A program made the position numbers and the translations under genes. Positions 8,281 through 17,390 of a DNA stretch of 64,000 nt are shown here, piece after piece (positions within the stretch are counted from its first letter, which is position 1; every line of letters begins with the position of its first letter). The notes under the pieces were generated by a model. It was not told the origin of the DNA and did no database searches. It saw only the letters and a program-made list of their open reading frames with translations. The DNA is taken from NCBI RefSeq assembly GCF_014161445.1, contig NZ_JABBXA010000025.1:58889-122888 (forward strand), in the 5' to 3' direction. This DNA is from Microbispora sp. H13382 (GTDB taxonomy: Bacteria; Actinomycetota; Actinomycetes; Streptosporangiales; Streptosporangiaceae).

Positions 8281-9441
8281 ATGACTCGACCGGATGACAT
8301 CCAGCTCGAACACATGCCCACGCCGGTGGACCCGGTCGTCTTCCGCCGCGTCGTGGGGCACCTGGCCAGCGGCGTCACCATCGTCACGACCAGTCACGGC
8401 AGCGACATGTACGGCATGACGGCCAGCTCGGTCACATCGCTGTCACTGGAGCCGCCTCTGATGTTGGCGTGCATCAACAACGCCGCACCCACGGCGTCGG
8501 CGGTGTCGCAGGCCGGGCACTACGCGGTGAACGTACTGGGAGAGGGGTCCGCGCATCTGGCCCAGCAGTTCGCCGGACCGCACCGGGACAAGTTCCGCGG
8601 TGTCGACATCGTGCCGGGCGCGCTCGGCGCACCGGTGCTGAGTGCCGCGCTCGCCAATCTGGAGTGCCGGGTGGTGGAACGAGTGCGTGGCGGAACGCAC
8701 ACGATCTTCATCGGTGAGGTCGTCGCCGCGAGCGCCCGCGAGGGCAGCCCACTGACCTACTTCCGGGGAGGCTTCGGCCGGTTCGAGTTCGAGCGCGACG
8801 ACGAGGCCTACCGGCGGGCCCGGCGCCTCCTGCTGGAGCGCCGCTACGGCGCCGACACCGTGCTCAGCCTCGACGAGTTCGCCTACGACCTCGACGTGGA
8901 CAAGGCGAGCGCGTTCTACGCCCTGACCCGGCTCGCGGTCGACCAGCTGGTGCGCCGCGATCCCGAGCGCGGCTACGTCGTGGCGCCGTTCGACGTCCGT
9001 ACCTCCGACGAGGCGTTCGACGCCCGCAGCGCCATCGAGGCGGGGGTGATCGACATGACGGCCGGGCGGCTGACGCCGGCCGACCTCGGCGGTCTGCGTG
9101 AGCGCTTCGAGACGATGGCGACCCTGCTGGTCGGCGACCACTTCATCGACTTCGATCGGTACGTCGACGCCAACCTCTCCTTTCACGAATACCTGGTGAG
9201 TCTGGCCGGCAACGCCGCACTGTCGGCCGCCTTCGGCCAGATCGGCCTGCGCGCGGTGATGGTGCGCAGCTTCGGCGCGAGCCCCCTCACCTCGCAGGCG
9301 TTCATCGAGGTGCAGCGAGAACTGACCGAGGCGCTGGAAGCCGCGGACACCGTGGCCGCCAAACGGGCCGCGTTCGCCTACACCGAGCTGGCGAAGGCAC
9401 GCGCCCGGGAGATCCTCGCCGAGACGGGCGGCATGCTGTGA
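8281..9441 (+). CDS. Flavin reductase domain fused to a GntR/FCD-type regulator
   Basis: A 386-residue fusion. The ATG at 8281, with GAGGGAA upstream, begins the soluble protein. Residues about 18-170 form a flavin reductase (RutF/HpaC/DIM6-NTAB) domain: the FRRVVGHLASGVTIVTT strand, the TASSVTSLSLEPPLMLACI segment and the GEVVAA strand. Residues about 175-245 look like a GntR winged helix, though its recognition helix is atypical. Residues about 250-380 resemble the helical FCD ligand-binding domain. The first half would supply reduced flavin to the divergent luciferase-like monooxygenase. The second half may sense the substrate or DNA. The ABC ATPase start overlaps its stop (GTGA). It could alternatively be a purely enzymatic protein with a structural FCD appendage. 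Confidence 0.8.
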   Translation: MTRPDDIQLEHMPTPVDPVVFRRVVGHLASGVTIVTTSHGSDMYGMTASSVTSLSLEPPLMLACINNAAPTASAVSQAGHYAVNVLGEGSAHLAQQFAGPHRDKFRGVDIVPGALGAPVLSAALANLECRVVERVRGGTHTIFIGEVVAASAREGSPLTYFRGGFGRFEFERDDEAYRRARRLLLERRYGADTVLSLDEFAYDLDVDKASAFYALTRLAVDQLVRRDPERGYVVAPFDVRTSDEAFDARSAIEAGVIDMTAGRLTPADLGGLRERFETMATLLVGDHFIDFDRYVDANLSFHEYLVSLAGNAALSAAFGQIGLRAVMVRSFGASPLTSQAFIEVQRELTEALEAADTVAAKRAAFAYTELAKARAREILAETGGML

Positions 9442-10985
9442 CCGGCGGCGCCACACCGCTGGTGACGATGCGCGGCATCAGCAAGAGCTTCGGGAACCTG
9501 CGCGCCAACCGCGACGTCGACCTCACCCTGTACCGCGGCGAGGTGCACTCGCTTCTCGGCGAGAACGGCGCCGGCAAGTCCACTCTCATGAACATCCTGT
9601 TCGGCATGTACCGGCCCGACACCGGGCGGATCGAGGTGGACGGCACGCCGGTCTCCTTCGGCTCTCCCCGCGACGCACTGGCCCGGGGAATCGGCATGGT
9701 TCACCAGCACTTCATGCTCGTGCCGGACTTCACCGTGGCCGAGAACGTCGCTCTCGGCGGTGAGCGGCGGCACCGCCTGGGCCTGCGCCGCACCCGGGTG
9801 ACCGCGGAGGTGGCGGAACTGGCCGAGCGGTTCGGCATGCACCTGGACGTACGCACACCGGTCCGGCTGCTCTCGGTCGAGCAGCAGCAGCAGGTCGAGA
9901 TCCTCAAGCTGCTCTACCGCGGCGCCGACCTGCTGATCCTCGACGAGCCGACCGCCGTGCTGGGGCCGGTCGAGATCGAACGGCTGTTCGTCACCCTGCG
10001 CCGGCTGTGTGACGCGGGCCGCGGGGTCGTCATCATCACCCACAAACTGACCGAGGTACTGTCCGTCGCCGACCGGATCACCGTTCTGCGCCAGGGCGCG
10101 GTCGCGGCCACCGCCCGAAGTGGAGAGCTCGACCGAGCCGGCCTCGCTCTCGCGATGCTCGGCCGTGAACTGCCCGCTCTGCCCGCCCGGCGTCCACACC
10201 CGGACGCCGAGCCCCCCACCGTCCTGGAGGTCGAGGGCCTCAGCCTTCCGGCGGGGCGGAGCACGAAGCCGCTGCACGACGTCCGTCTGCGGGTGTCGGC
10301 CGGAGAGATCGTCGGGATCACGGGGGTCGAGGGCAACGGGCAGACCGAGCTCATGCGGGCCCTGTCGGGCCTGGTCACGCCCTCGTCCGGGACGGTGCGG
10401 CTACGCGGACGCGACGTGACCGGGATCTCGCCCCGGCAGTTGCGCGCGCACGGCGTCGGCATCGTCACGGACGACCGGCTCCGCTGGGACGCCGTCACGG
10501 AAATGTCGCTGGAGGAGAACTTGGCGCTTGTCGACGTGCCCGCCGGCCGGTTCAGCCGCTTCGGGCTGCTTCGCGGTGGCCGGATGCGCGTGTGGGCGCG
10601 GCGGCTGCTGGACGACCACGACGTCTCGCCGCCCGACCCTCAGGCCCGTATGGGTGCGTTGTCCGGCGGCAACCAGCAGAAGGTCGTCATCGCCCGCGAA
10701 CTCGCTCACGGCCCCGACCTTCTGCTCGCCTCCCACCCCGTACGCGGCCTTGACGCCGGAGCGGCGGACTTCGTGTTCCGCCGGATCGTCGAGCTGCGCG
10801 ACCGGGGCTCCGGGATCCTGCTGAACTCCGCCGACCTCGACGAGCTGTGGGCCGTCGCCGATCGGGTCGTCGTGCTCAACGGCGGCCGGGTGGCGCTGGA
10901 GGGGCGCACCGAGGATCTGACGATCGACCAGGTCGCCGAGGCCATGACAGGCGGCGACGTACCTTCGGCGGTGGGCCGTGACTGA
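9438..10985 (+). CDS. BMP-type ABC importer ATPase (two fused nucleotide-binding domains)
   Basis: A 515-residue tandem ATPase of the sugar/nucleoside importer class (NupO/YufO-like). Domain 1 has Walker A GENGAGKST (about residue 37), signature SVEQQQQVEI and Walker B LLILDEPTAVL. Domain 2 begins near residue 260 with GVEGNGQTEL, the degenerate Walker A usual for the second half, and signature LSGGNQQKV. Its Walker B region reads LLLASHPVRGLD instead of the common DQPTRGLD, so this site is probably catalytically weak. It overlaps genes on both sides by 4 and 8 bases, so it is translationally coupled to the permeases. Confidence 0.9.
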   Translation: MTGGATPLVTMRGISKSFGNLRANRDVDLTLYRGEVHSLLGENGAGKSTLMNILFGMYRPDTGRIEVDGTPVSFGSPRDALARGIGMVHQHFMLVPDFTVAENVALGGERRHRLGLRRTRVTAEVAELAERFGMHLDVRTPVRLLSVEQQQQVEILKLLYRGADLLILDEPTAVLGPVEIERLFVTLRRLCDAGRGVVIITHKLTEVLSVADRITVLRQGAVAATARSGELDRAGLALAMLGRELPALPARRPHPDAEPPTVLEVEGLSLPAGRSTKPLHDVRLRVSAGEIVGITGVEGNGQTELMRALSGLVTPSSGTVRLRGRDVTGISPRQLRAHGVGIVTDDRLRWDAVTEMSLEENLALVDVPAGRFSRFGLLRGGRMRVWARRLLDDHDVSPPDPQARMGALSGGNQQKVVIARELAHGPDLLLASHPVRGLDAGAADFVFRRIVELRDRGSGILLNSADLDELWAVADRVVVLNGGRVALEGRTEDLTIDQVAEAMTGGDVPSAVGRD

Positions 10986-12087
10986 GCGGGCGGGCGGCGT
11001 CGCCGTCCAGACAGCGCACGCCGGTTCGGGAGGCGGCGAGGGGAATCGCCGGCGTCTCACGCCGCCTCCCCGGCTGCGCCGGCCACTGGCGTTCGTCGCG
11101 GCGCTGGTCATCGCGCTCGCGGTCATGGCGGTGCTGTTCGCCGTGCTCGGGGCCGACCCGGTGAAGGCCCTGCGGGCGATGGCGACCGGCGCGTTCGGCA
11201 CGCCGTACGCGCTGAACCAGACCCTGCAGGTGGCCAGCGTGCTGACCATGGTCGCGATCGCGGCCCTCATCCCGTTCCGGGCCGGCGTGATGAACGTCGG
11301 CGGCGAGGGGCAGCTGGCAGCCGGGGCGACCGCCGCGACCGTCGTGGTGTTCACCGTCGGTGGAGGAGGCGGGGGGCTGGGCGTCGTGCTGCTCGCGGTC
11401 GCCGCCGCGATGATCGGCGCCGCCGTCTGGGCGGGCCTCACCGGCGTGCTGCGCGCGGCGCTCGGCGCCAACGAGGTGATCGTCGGGCTGATGCTGAACT
11501 TCCTCGGCGCCCTGCTCGCCGAATGGGTGATCGCCGGGCCCTGGGCCGACACGCTCGCGCCGCAGACCCGCGCGTTCGACGAGGGCACCGACCTCCCGCA
11601 GATCCCCTTGCTGGGCGGGGAGTTCGCCACCGCGCTGCTCGTCGCGCTCGCGGTCTCGGGGCTGGCGTGGGTGCTGCTCGATCGGAGCCGCTTCGGCTTC
11701 GCCGTCCGCGTGCTCGGCGGCAACGCGGACGCCGGACTGCGCGCCGGCATCTCGATGCGGCGCATGACGGTCGCCGTCATGCTCGTCGGCGGCGCCGCGG
11801 CGGGCCTCGCCGCCTCCGTCCAGGTGTTCACCGTCAACCACGCGCTCATCCAGAACCCGGCGCAGGGCTACGGCTACACGGGCATCGCGGTCGCGCTGCT
11901 CGCTGGGCTGCGGCCCCGGCTCGTCCCGCTCGCCGCGGTGCTCTTCGCCGCCCTGACCGTGGGAGCCAACTCGCTGCCCGCCGTGACCGGGGTCTCCACG
12001 TCGGCGTCGCTCATCGTCCAGGGCGTGTTCGTGATCTGCCTGATCGCGACGGGCGCCATCACCGTGCGTTCAAGGGGTGCATCATGA
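10978..12087 (+). CDS. BMP-type ABC importer permease 1
   Basis: A 369-residue permease of the BPD_transp_2 family (NupP/YufP-like), GTG start overlapping the ATPase gene. After a basic cytoplasmic leader there are 8-10 hydrophobic helices. Family landmarks are ALIPFRAGVMNVGGEGQL, GANEVIVGLMLNF and the late AVALLAGLRP. Permeases of this type with BMP binding proteins import nucleosides, autoinducer-2-like sugars or, by inference here, another small heterocycle. Confidence 0.88.
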   Translation: MTERAGGVAVQTAHAGSGGGEGNRRRLTPPPRLRRPLAFVAALVIALAVMAVLFAVLGADPVKALRAMATGAFGTPYALNQTLQVASVLTMVAIAALIPFRAGVMNVGGEGQLAAGATAATVVVFTVGGGGGGLGVVLLAVAAAMIGAAVWAGLTGVLRAALGANEVIVGLMLNFLGALLAEWVIAGPWADTLAPQTRAFDEGTDLPQIPLLGGEFATALLVALAVSGLAWVLLDRSRFGFAVRVLGGNADAGLRAGISMRRMTVAVMLVGGAAAGLAASVQVFTVNHALIQNPAQGYGYTGIAVALLAGLRPRLVPLAAVLFAALTVGANSLPAVTGVSTSASLIVQGVFVICLIATGAITVRSRGAS

Positions 12088-13013
12088 GCCAGGCCGCCCT
12101 CGTGACCATCCTGTCGACCGGGGTGCTGCTCGCCGTACCGGTGCTGTGGGCCGCGCTCGGCGAACTCATCGTCGAGAAGTCGGGCACGCTGAACCTGGGC
12201 GTCGAAGGGGTCATGCTCATCGGCGCCGCCACCGCGGCCCTCGTCGTCAAGGCCGGCGCCGGCTTCGCCGCGGCCGCGCTGGTCAGTCTGCCCGTCGGAG
12301 CGCTCTGCGGGGCCGTGCTGGCCTACCTGTACGTGTCCCGGCGCACCGACCAGATCGTGACCGGCATCCTGTTCAACCTGGTCGCGCTGGGCCTCACCAC
12401 GACCTTGTTCGCCCGCTACCTCAACGGCGTCGGCGAGGTGTCCACCGCGCCCCGTTACGCGGTACCGCTCCTGTCGCGGATCCCGGTCGTCGGGCCGTCC
12501 CTGTTCACCCAGACGCCCCTGTTCTACCTGTCGGTCGCGGCCGCCGTGCTGGTGCTGCTGGCCGTGCACGGCACGTGGTTCGGCCTCGGGCTGCTGTCGG
12601 CCGGCGAACAGCCCCGCGCCGCCGAGACGGCCGGGATCGACGTCATCCGCGTCCGCTGGAAGGCCCTGCTCGCCGGGAACGCGCTGGCGGGCCTCGGCGG
12701 CGCCTGCATCGTCCTCACCCAGAGCGGCGCGTTCCTGCCCAACATCACCAACGGGCAGGGATACATCGCTCTCGCCGTCGTCGTCCTCGGCCGGTTCAAG
12801 CCGGCGTACATCGTCCTGGGCGCCGTGTTCTTCGGCATCGCCAACGCGTTCCAGTTCCAGCTACAGAGTCTGCCGTTCGCGCAGGGATACCCCCGCCAGC
12901 TGTGGCTCGCCCTGCCCTACATCGCCACCATCGTCGCCGTCACGCTCAGCCGGAGCGCACGTTACCCCGCCGCGGTGGGCCGGCCGTACGTGCCGGCCAC
13001 CCGCCGCGGCTGA
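12084..13013 (+). CDS. BMP-type ABC importer permease 2
   Basis: A 309-residue second permease (NupQ/YufQ-like). The ATG at 12084 overlaps the stop of permease 1 (ATGA). Landmarks are ALGELIVEKSGTLNLGVEG, the DQIVTGILFN segment and IALAVVVLGRFKP. It forms the heteromeric channel with permease 1. Confidence 0.88.
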   Translation: MSQAALVTILSTGVLLAVPVLWAALGELIVEKSGTLNLGVEGVMLIGAATAALVVKAGAGFAAAALVSLPVGALCGAVLAYLYVSRRTDQIVTGILFNLVALGLTTTLFARYLNGVGEVSTAPRYAVPLLSRIPVVGPSLFTQTPLFYLSVAAAVLVLLAVHGTWFGLGLLSAGEQPRAAETAGIDVIRVRWKALLAGNALAGLGGACIVLTQSGAFLPNITNGQGYIALAVVVLGRFKPAYIVLGAVFFGIANAFQFQLQSLPFAQGYPRQLWLALPYIATIVAVTLSRSARYPAAVGRPYVPATRRG

Positions 13014-13058
13014 TCCGCCCCCGTCCCGTCCTCGGCCCCACTCCTCCTGGAGGTCACC

Positions 13059-14162
13059 ATGCGCACCGTCCCCCGGCCCTTCCGTCACACACCCGTCCGA
13101 GTGGCCGCGCTGGCGGCCGCCGCGCTCCTCCTCGCCGCCTGCGGCGGGGAGACGAGCGGCGAGCCGAGCGCCTCCGGCGACGCCGGAGGCAAGCTCAAGG
13201 TCGCCGTCCTGACCTCGGGAACGGCCCAGGACGGGTCATGGGGCCAGGCCGTGACCGAGGGCGCCAAGGCCGCGGCCGGGAAGTTCGGCGCCGAGGTCCA
13301 GGTGTCCGACAACCTCGACACGCCGCAGCAGTTCCAGCAGCTCGGCAGCGCCTTCGCCCAGCAGGGCTACGACCTGGTCGTGGTCGCGAACGGCGCGGCG
13401 GCCGACGCCGTCAAGCAGCTCGCCAAGCAGTTCCCCGACGTGAAGTTCGGCGGCATCGCCCAGGAGATCCCCGACATCCCGGCCAACGTCCGGACCGTGA
13501 CGCCGATCTTCCAGGAGACCTCGTTCCTGGCCGGAGTGCTCGCGGGCACGATGACCAAGACCGACACCGTGGCCACGATCGGCGGCTTCGACTTCCCCGT
13601 GCTCAACAACGAGATGGAGGGCTTCGCGCTGGGCGCCCGCTACGCCAACGCCGATGTCAAGGTCCTGCGCAGCTTCATCAACAGCTGGACCGACGCCGGC
13701 AAGGGGCGGGCCGCCGCCGAGGCGGCCGTGTCGCAGGGCGCCGACTTCATCTTCTCGGCCACGGACCAGGCCACCCAGGGAATGGCGCAGGTCACGCAGG
13801 ACAAGGCCGATCACTACGTCATCACCCAGTACGCCGACGACCACAAGCAGGCCCCCAAGACGATCCTCACCAGCGCGCTGTACGGCCTCGGCGAGATCAC
13901 CGGCCAGTTCGTCGAGGACGTCGCGGGCGGCGGCTGGAAGAACGAGAACGTGCAGCTCGGCCTGAAGGACATCGGCGGCCTCGCACCGTTCTACGAGCTG
14001 GAGAGCAAGGTGCCGCAGGCGGCCAAGGCGGCGGTTACGCAGGCCGAGGAGGCCATGAAGAAGGGCTGCCTGACGCTGCCGGACGGAGCGGCCCTCGGCA
14101 AGTCCGGCTCGGCCGACGCCGTAGACGTGACCCCGCTGCAGGAAGCGGTCAAATCGTGTTGA
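13059..14162 (+). CDS. BMP family substrate-binding lipoprotein
   Basis: A 367-residue lipoprotein of the BMP (PnrA-like) family. The signal peptide ends in the lipobox Leu-Ala-Ala-Cys-Gly. The mature protein has the PnrA landmarks: the AVLTSGTAQDGSWGQAV strand (where purine receptors keep an aromatic and an Asp that stack the base), VVVANGAAADAV, and ATDQATQGMAQV. PnrA-type proteins bind purine nucleosides, which supports an N-heterocyclic ligand for this importer. TCCTGGAGG precedes the ATG. Confidence 0.9.
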   Translation: MRTVPRPFRHTPVRVAALAAAALLLAACGGETSGEPSASGDAGGKLKVAVLTSGTAQDGSWGQAVTEGAKAAAGKFGAEVQVSDNLDTPQQFQQLGSAFAQQGYDLVVVANGAAADAVKQLAKQFPDVKFGGIAQEIPDIPANVRTVTPIFQETSFLAGVLAGTMTKTDTVATIGGFDFPVLNNEMEGFALGARYANADVKVLRSFINSWTDAGKGRAAAEAAVSQGADFIFSATDQATQGMAQVTQDKADHYVITQYADDHKQAPKTILTSALYGLGEITGQFVEDVAGGGWKNENVQLGLKDIGGLAPFYELESKVPQAAKAAVTQAEEAMKKGCLTLPDGAALGKSGSADAVDVTPLQEAVKSC

Positions 14163-14224
14163 GTATGACGTTGTCGCCACAAAACGCCCGGACAGTGTGA
14201 TCTTCGAGAAGGAGAGCGGTTCCT

Positions 14225-15583
14225 ATGTCGTCCCGTAAGGTGTTCAGCGTCCCCGGCGCCGACTTCCCCGAGTGGTACCCGAGCTCGCCGGTCGCCACGG
14301 CCGGCCCGTTCGCCTTCACCGCCTCCATGAGCGCGGTCGACTGGCGGACCGGCGGCCTCGCCGAGGCCGCCCGCCCCAGGCCGGGCCTGCCGCTGAGCAC
14401 CGGCCACCCGGTCAAGCTCCAGGTGCGCGAGGCCTATCGCCGGCTCGACCTGGCCCTGCAGGCCGCCGGCTCGTCGCTGGACCGCGGCGTGTCGATCAAC
14501 CAGTGGCAGCCGACGTACCACGGCCTGCAGGAGCGGGAACCCGCCGGCCGCGACCCGTACGCGCTGTACTGGGAGGACTGGCGACGCGTCGCCCACGCCT
14601 ACATCCAGGGCCGCAACGAGTTCCTGCTGTCGGATCGGCCGGCGAGCTGCCTCATGCCCGTCGACCGGCTGGTCGGGGCCGACGCCGACATCGAGATCCA
14701 GCTCGTGTCCCTGCTCGCCGGCTCCGGCATCACCAAGTCGACGTACGCGCACGACATCCACAGCCCGCTCGGGGGGTACTCCATCGGCGTCGAGGCCGGC
14801 CCGTGGCTGTTCTCGGCCGGGTTCATCGCCACCGACTTCACGACCGGCCTGCACCCGAACGCCCGGGTGCCCGAGCACATCTGGTACGGCAACCAGGTGG
14901 CTCAGGAGACCGAGGAGACCCTTCGGCAGATCCGCGTCGCGATGGAGGCGGCCGGCGGCCGCTGGGAGAACGTCGTCAAGGTCGTGCTGTACCTCACTCC
15001 GGAGGGCATCAGGAACCTGCCGGCGATCGACGAGGTGTGGGCGAAGCAGTGGCCGGTCGATCCGCCCGCCCGCGCGATCGTGCCGGTGTCCGGCATCGGC
15101 GGAGTCAAGCACGGCAACGTCGAGATCTACGTGATCGTCACCAGGCCCGAGCACGGCGGCGACCGTGAGGTGATCCATGCGCCGAACGCATTCGACGCGC
15201 TGGGGCATTCGGTGCAGGCCGTCCGGTCCGGACCGTTGCTGTTCCTGTCCACCCAGCTCGGGCGGACCGCGGAGGGATTGTCGCCGGAGGCGGCCGCGGC
15301 CCGCAGAGGCATGCCCCACACGCGGCGGCACATCGTCGACCAGGTGCGCCGGATCCACGACGACGTGGCGGCGATCTGCGAGGCCGCCGGCACCTCGATC
15401 GAGAACACGGTGAAGGTCGACGCCTTCCTGACGGACATGTCCGACCTGCCGACGTTCCTCGACGCGTGGAAGGAGCCCTTCACCGACGGCTACCCGGCGA
15501 GCGGGTTCTTCGAGGTGCCGCCGGGCTCGCACGAGATCCCCGACTGCGACGTCACGGTCGACCTCGTGGTGGCCATGCCCTGA
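14225..15583 (+). CDS. Tandem RidA (YjgF/YER057c/UK114) domain protein
   Basis: A 452-residue protein with two RidA-type domains, one ending about residue 310 and the second about 320-450. Each half has the AGPFAFTAS / SGPLLFLST strand and a C-terminal VEIYVIVTRPE / VTVDLVVAMP strand. RidA proteins deaminate reactive enamine/imine intermediates. RutC, a single-domain relative, acts on aminoacrylate-type products of pyrimidine opening. The long form is a distinct subgroup. Its place between a purine-type importer and a hydrolase fits handling of nitrogenous ring-opening products. AGAAGGAGA precedes the ATG. Confidence 0.85.
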   Translation: MSSRKVFSVPGADFPEWYPSSPVATAGPFAFTASMSAVDWRTGGLAEAARPRPGLPLSTGHPVKLQVREAYRRLDLALQAAGSSLDRGVSINQWQPTYHGLQEREPAGRDPYALYWEDWRRVAHAYIQGRNEFLLSDRPASCLMPVDRLVGADADIEIQLVSLLAGSGITKSTYAHDIHSPLGGYSIGVEAGPWLFSAGFIATDFTTGLHPNARVPEHIWYGNQVAQETEETLRQIRVAMEAAGGRWENVVKVVLYLTPEGIRNLPAIDEVWAKQWPVDPPARAIVPVSGIGGVKHGNVEIYVIVTRPEHGGDREVIHAPNAFDALGHSVQAVRSGPLLFLSTQLGRTAEGLSPEAAAARRGMPHTRRHIVDQVRRIHDDVAAICEAAGTSIENTVKVDAFLTDMSDLPTFLDAWKEPFTDGYPASGFFEVPPGSHEIPDCDVTVDLVVAMP

Positions 15584-15629
15584 CGGGCGCACCGTCTCGA
15601 CCTCCCCACCGCATCCCGAAGGAAGGCTT

Positions 15630-17390
15630 GTGTCCGATACCCCCGCGTACGACATCGTCCCCGACCACCGTGACGGCATGCGCGTCCTGTGGGACGTCCC
15701 GATCCCCCAGGACGACGGCGTCGTCCTCCGGGCGGACGTGTTCCTGCCCGAGGACGAGGGCCGCTACCCCGTGCTCCTCAGCTACGGCCCGTACGCCAAG
15801 GGCCTCGCGTTCCAGGACGGCTACCCGACGGCCTGGCAGACGCTGTCCGAGCAGCACCCGGACGTCGCCGCCGGATCCACCAACCAGTACCAGAACTGGG
15901 AGGTCGTCGACCCCGAGAAGTGGATTCCGCACGGCTACGCGGTCGTGCGGGTCGACTCGCGCGGCTGCGGGCGCTCGCCCAGCGTCGTCGACCACTTCTC
16001 GGCCCGTGAGACGCGGGACTACCACGACTGCGTCGAGTGGGCGGGCACACAGCCCTGGAGCGACGGCAACGTCGGGCTGTCGGGAGTGTCGTACTTCGGG
16101 ATGAACCAGTGGCTGGTCGCCGCGACCCAGCCCGAGCATCTGCGGGCGATCTGCGTGTGGGAGGGGGCGAGCGACTTCTACCGGGACGCCTCCCACCACG
16201 GTGGAATCCTGTCGACCTTCTGGCAGCACTGGTACGACAAGCAGGTGAAGACGGTGCAGTACGGCCTGGGCGGCCGCGGTCCACGTCATCCGGTGACGGG
16301 TCTGCAGGTCTGCGGGGACGACGACTTCACCGACGAGGAGATGGCGGCCAACCGCGTCGACTTCGGAGGCGACATCCGCGCGCACCCCTTCATCGACGAC
16401 TACCACCGGACCCGCATACCGGACTGGAGCCGCATCACCGTCCCCCTGCTGTCGGCCGGCAACTGGGGCGGCCAGGGGCTGCACCTGCGCGGCAACGTCG
16501 AAGGGTTCCTGCAAGCGGCCTCGGAGCAGAAATGGCTGGAGCTGCACGGCTTGGAGCACTGGACGACGTACTACACGGACTACGGGCGCGAGATCCAGCT
16601 GGCGTTCTTCGACCACTTCCTCAAAGGCGCCGACAACGGGTGGGACCGGCGCCCCCGGGTCCAGCTGCAGGTGCGCCATGTCGACGACACCTTCACCGAG
16701 CGGTTCGAGGACGACTGGCCGATCCCGCGGACGCGCTGGCAGGAGATGTTCCTCGACCCAGCGGCCCGGCGGCTGTCGGAAACGGTTCCCGCCGGGGGCA
16801 CGGTCGAGTTCGACGCGATGGGGAACGGCGTGACCTTCGAGACCTCGCCGTTCACCGAGACCACGGAGATCACCGGGCCGCTGGCCGCACGCCTGTGGGT
16901 GGAGACGACGGCTGCCGACTGCGACCTGTTCCTCACCCTGAAGGTGCTTGACGAGTCCGGCCGGCATCTCACCTTCGTGGGCGCGGTCGATCCGCACGCG
17001 CCGGCGACCCAGGGATGGCTACGGCTGAGCCATCGCGCGCTCGACCCCGCACGCAGCTTGCCGTACCGGCCGGTCCACCGGCACGAGAGCGCCGACCCGG
17101 TCGAGCCGGGAGTGGTCTACGAGGTCGAGGTGGAGCTGTGGCCGACCAGTCTGGTGATCCCGCCCGGTCACCGGCTGGCGCTGACCGTCGGCGGCCGTGA
17201 CTTCGCCGACCCGGACCTGCCCGAGATCCGCATGTCGAACTTCAAGAACCAGATGCGCGGCTCGGGACCGTTCCTGCACGACGATCCGGTGGACCGCGAC
17301 CCCCGGGTCCTGACCGGTCGCACCACGCTGCACGCCGGGCCCGGCCGACCGGCCCGGCTGCTGGTGCCGATCATTCCTGCCGCATCATGA
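15630..17390 (+). CDS. CocE/NonD-type serine hydrolase
   Basis: A 586-residue hydrolase of the CocE/NonD (X-Pro dipeptidyl-peptidase S15) family, GTG start with AAGGAAGG upstream. The N-terminal alpha/beta domain has the RVDSRGCGRSP strand, the nucleophile motif GVSYFG (Ser near 155), and a late histidine in GLEHWTTYY. The C-terminal jelly-roll domain starts near residue 350 (ITGPLAARLWVET) and ends with LRLSHRAL and PPGHRLALTV. Members cleave esters, amides and peptides. Here it probably hydrolyses an amide or ester released from the imported compound. Its stop overlaps the next start (ATGA). Confidence 0.88.
   Translation: MSDTPAYDIVPDHRDGMRVLWDVPIPQDDGVVLRADVFLPEDEGRYPVLLSYGPYAKGLAFQDGYPTAWQTLSEQHPDVAAGSTNQYQNWEVVDPEKWIPHGYAVVRVDSRGCGRSPSVVDHFSARETRDYHDCVEWAGTQPWSDGNVGLSGVSYFGMNQWLVAATQPEHLRAICVWEGASDFYRDASHHGGILSTFWQHWYDKQVKTVQYGLGGRGPRHPVTGLQVCGDDDFTDEEMAANRVDFGGDIRAHPFIDDYHRTRIPDWSRITVPLLSAGNWGGQGLHLRGNVEGFLQAASEQKWLELHGLEHWTTYYTDYGREIQLAFFDHFLKGADNGWDRRPRVQLQVRHVDDTFTERFEDDWPIPRTRWQEMFLDPAARRLSETVPAGGTVEFDAMGNGVTFETSPFTETTEITGPLAARLWVETTAADCDLFLTLKVLDESGRHLTFVGAVDPHAPATQGWLRLSHRALDPARSLPYRPVHRHESADPVEPGVVYEVEVELWPTSLVIPPGHRLALTVGGRDFADPDLPEIRMSNFKNQMRGSGPFLHDDPVDRDPRVLTGRTTLHAGPGRPARLLVPIIPAAS

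Noticed and set aside
6836..8284. 482-residue plus-strand open frame across the flavin monooxygenase
   Set aside because: Antisense shadow of the LLM-class gene; low-complexity Val/Asp/Arg product, no ribosome site and no homology features.
14225..15583. Calling the cluster a true Rut operon
   Set aside because: No RutB-like isochorismatase or uracil permease is present, RidA is the long tandem form, and the importer is of the BMP type.
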